A DNA stretch of 6,742 nucleotides, taken from Opitutia bacterium UBA977 (GTDB lineage Bacteria > Verrucomicrobiota > Verrucomicrobiia > Opitutales > Coraliomargaritaceae). The notes under the pieces are model-generated. The model was not told the origin of the DNA. It did no database searches and worked only from the letters and a program-made list of their open reading frames with translations. Below are positions 4,944-6,742 of this stretch, piece by piece. A program made the translations under genes and the position numbers. The stretch's first letter is position 1. Each line of letters begins with the position of its first letter. The stretch is from the NCBI GenBank assembly GCA_002292345.1, contig DBBT01000071.1:1-6742 (forward strand), read 5' to 3'.

Positions 4944-6742
4944 ATGAAGCGAATAAAGATGCCAGAATCGATTTCTTTGGGTCAAATAAATACTCGCTGT
5001 TGGAATTATGTCGAGTTGTCGATCAGCTTGGGTGTGTTTGCTGTATTTCTGATCTTAACGTTTCATTCGAATGGTGGTGGTGGAGTGCTGGAGCCACTAT
5101 TTTTACCCTTTGCTATGGCGCTGGCGATTGGCTTGGGGCTGCGCTATCAAATGTCAGGCGCGCTAGGGGTCGCAGCTCTATTGGTGTTGATTGTCGCTTA
5201 TGCGTGGTTGTCAGGCGTCGGTGTATTTGCGCAGGGTTCTTTCGGTGAGCATCTATTGTTTGCGATCGGGGTGTTGGTTCTATTCATTTTGATTACGTTT
5301 ATCTGTGCGATTGTTGTGGGCTATCATTTACGCACGGTAGACCTTGCGGACGAACGTGAGCATTTAATGCATCGGGTGCTAGATGCATTGCCAATCGGTA
5401 TTTGGGTACGCTCGCGCAATGGTCGTACTGTCTTAATTAATGAGCGCTGGGCGAGTTTCTCTCCGAGAAGCGTACCCGAGATTATGAATTCAGAATTACA
5501 GGCTCCTCCAGTTGATCTTGGCGAACAGTGGGAGGTAGATCGAGAGGCGCTGTTCAGCTCGGATGATGGTACGATCCGTTATCAGCAAGTTGATTTAATC
5601 GACAATACTGGGCGGTCTAACGCGATGACCTTGTTAACTTTGAAAGTCTTTATTAATGAGTCTGAAGGAGAGGGCACCTTATCGTTGCTGGTTGATGAGA
5701 CCTCATTGCGCCTCTACGAGGAGCAGATTCGATTGAGTGAGCATCGATTACGCATGGCGCTGGATACAGTGGAGATGGGCTTCTGGGAGCAGGACCTGGG
5801 CAGTGGTGAAATTTTTCGTGATGTGAATTGGTCCCGTATTCTGGAACTAGACTCGATAGATGTGCATGATCATAAAAAGGAATGGCAGGAGCGGATTCAT
5901 CCGGATGATCGTGATCGAGTGTTGGCGGCGTATGTGAGGTTCATTGATAATGGATCGGAGCCACTGGAAATCGATTATCGTATCTGTAAGGGCGCAGCTG
6001 AATTCATCTGGGTGCAAGATCGGATCGTGGTGCAAGATCGTGATGTGTTTGGTCGTGCGACTCGAATCATGGGGACGATGCAGGACATCACTGCTCGAAA
6101 GAGCATTGAGATCGATTTGAAGCAGGCAAAGGATCGTGCGGAGGCGGGTAATCGGGCAAAGGGGTATTTCATCGCGACGATCTCTCATGAGATTCGCACG
6201 CCTTTGAATGCAATTATTGGGTTGTCGAGTTTCTTAAACGAGAGTGGGCTGGATGAGGAGCAACTGGATCTGTCGCAGACGATCTATTCGAGCGGTAAGA
6301 GTCTGCTTTTTCTGGTGAATGATATCTTAGATTTCTCGAAAATCGAGTCTGGACGTCTGGATTTAGAGATGCAGGAATTTCCGTTGCATCTGTGCTTTGA
6401 GGATTGTGTAAAGCTCTTCAAGATTCGAGCTGCCGAGCTCAATGTTTCGCTTCGGCTGAGTTTAGATCCGGCACTTACAGAGTTTGCGCTCGGTGACATG
6501 GAACGATTGCGGCAGATCGTACAAAATTTATTGGCAAACGCACTCAAGTTTACAGACGCGGGCGAAGTAGGAATCGCCGTGCGTCCTATTAAGTTAAGCG
6601 AATTACCTTTGGAGCGTCGTCCTGATGCCTTGGAACCGATCGGATATCTTGACCAACTCGATCATGACTATCTTGAGGTATTAGTGAGTGATTGTGGAAT
6701 TGGCATTCCGAAAGATCGGCAACATTTACTGTTTGAGGCATT
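4944..6742 (+). CDS. Membrane PAS-PAS sensor histidine kinase, 3' end outside window
   Basis: Two-component sensor that should autophosphorylate a His and pass the phosphate to a response regulator. The 599 visible codons encode about four membrane helices (near residues 23-42, 51-68, 73-93 and 103-127) with short loops. A first, degenerate PAS domain (about 141-259; LDALPIGIWVRSRNG, VLINERW) follows, then a clear PAS_3/PAC domain (about 269-385; GFWEQDLGSGEIF, RIHPDDRDRV, GTMQDITARK). A charged linker leads to the HisKA domain (FIATISHEIRTPLNAIIG, phosphoacceptor His415) and the HATPase domain: N-box NLLANALKFT with Asn532, and G1 box DCGIG from Asp583. The sequence ends just after G1, so the G2 box and any receiver domain are not visible; a hybrid kinase is possible. 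In-frame ATGs also occur at 4902 and 4959. I chose 4944 because the first lies directly after a stop; none has a clear Shine-Dalgarno. The signal sensed is unknown. Confidence 0.9.
   Translation, partial: MKRIKMPESISLGQINTRCWNYVELSISLGVFAVFLILTFHSNGGGGVLEPLFLPFAMALAIGLGLRYQMSGALGVAALLVLIVAYAWLSGVGVFAQGSFGEHLLFAIGVLVLFILITFICAIVVGYHLRTVDLADEREHLMHRVLDALPIGIWVRSRNGRTVLINERWASFSPRSVPEIMNSELQAPPVDLGEQWEVDREALFSSDDGTIRYQQVDLIDNTGRSNAMTLLTLKVFINESEGEGTLSLLVDETSLRLYEEQIRLSEHRLRMALDTVEMGFWEQDLGSGEIFRDVNWSRILELDSIDVHDHKKEWQERIHPDDRDRVLAAYVRFIDNGSEPLEIDYRICKGAAEFIWVQDRIVVQDRDVFGRATRIMGTMQDITARKSIEIDLKQAKDRAEAGNRAKGYFIATISHEIRTPLNAIIGLSSFLNESGLDEEQLDLSQTIYSSGKSLLFLVNDILDFSKIESGRLDLEMQEFPLHLCFEDCVKLFKIRAAELNVSLRLSLDPALTEFALGDMERLRQIVQNLLANALKFTDAGEVGIAVRPIKLSELPLERRPDALEPIGYLDQLDHDYLEVLVSDCGIGIPKDRQHLLFEA

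Noticed and set aside
4889..5248. Plus-strand ORF of 119 codons over the kinase N-terminus
   Set aside because: The other frame (4944 onward) gives continuous membrane helices leading into PAS, HisKA and HATPase motifs; this one is its shadow.
1..6742. CRISPR array, tRNA, rRNA or insertion sequence
   Set aside because: No regularly spaced repeats with unique spacers, no tRNA-like or rRNA-like sequence, and no transposase motifs were seen on either strand.

Overview
The window looks like a piece of a Verrucomicrobiota chromosome, most likely from the marine Opitutales/Coraliomargarita group. This placement is inferred from general impression: moderate GC, genes with few clear Shine-Dalgarno sites, the style of the small lipoprotein and L,D-transpeptidase, and GGGCGAC/GTCGCCC extragenic palindromes. 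No rRNA or other marker gene confirms it. All gene calls come from reading the sequence, its frames and its motifs by eye.

Layout. Positions 1-1019 (minus) hold an L,D-transpeptidase with a membrane anchor, a peptidoglycan-binding domain and a LysM-like segment; its C-terminal end lies beyond the window. A possible 52-residue ORF (1037-1195, minus) ends 17 nt before its GTG start. An AT-rich divergent intergenic region follows, with a likely promoter for a 69-residue lipoprotein (1380-1589, plus). A perfect 15-bp-stem terminator closes that gene. Positions 1764-1820 hold a REP-like inverted pair of hairpins just beyond the 3' end of htpG. Then come htpG (1848-3731, minus) and a DapF-family gene (3916-4779, minus). 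These two are separated by a terminator, a tandem heptamer tract and a 14-bp palindrome. A divergent region with a possible DapF-gene promoter leads to a membrane PAS-PAS sensor histidine kinase (4944 to the window end, plus; C-terminus missing).

How the genes relate. The L,D-transpeptidase remodels peptidoglycan and DapF normally makes meso-diaminopimelate for peptidoglycan and lysine, so two genes touch cell-wall chemistry. HtpG is a chaperone and the kinase is a signalling protein. Nothing in the sequence ties these into one operon, and terminators and divergent orientations suggest mostly single-gene transcription units.

The most notable observation is that the DapF-family protein has serine at both positions where diaminopimelate epimerases carry their two catalytic cysteines, while the rest of the fold signature is intact. 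It may be a paralogue with another reaction rather than the housekeeping epimerase. The second is the REPIN-like inverted palindrome pair downstream of htpG. I did not find a complete undescribed multi-gene system in this window.
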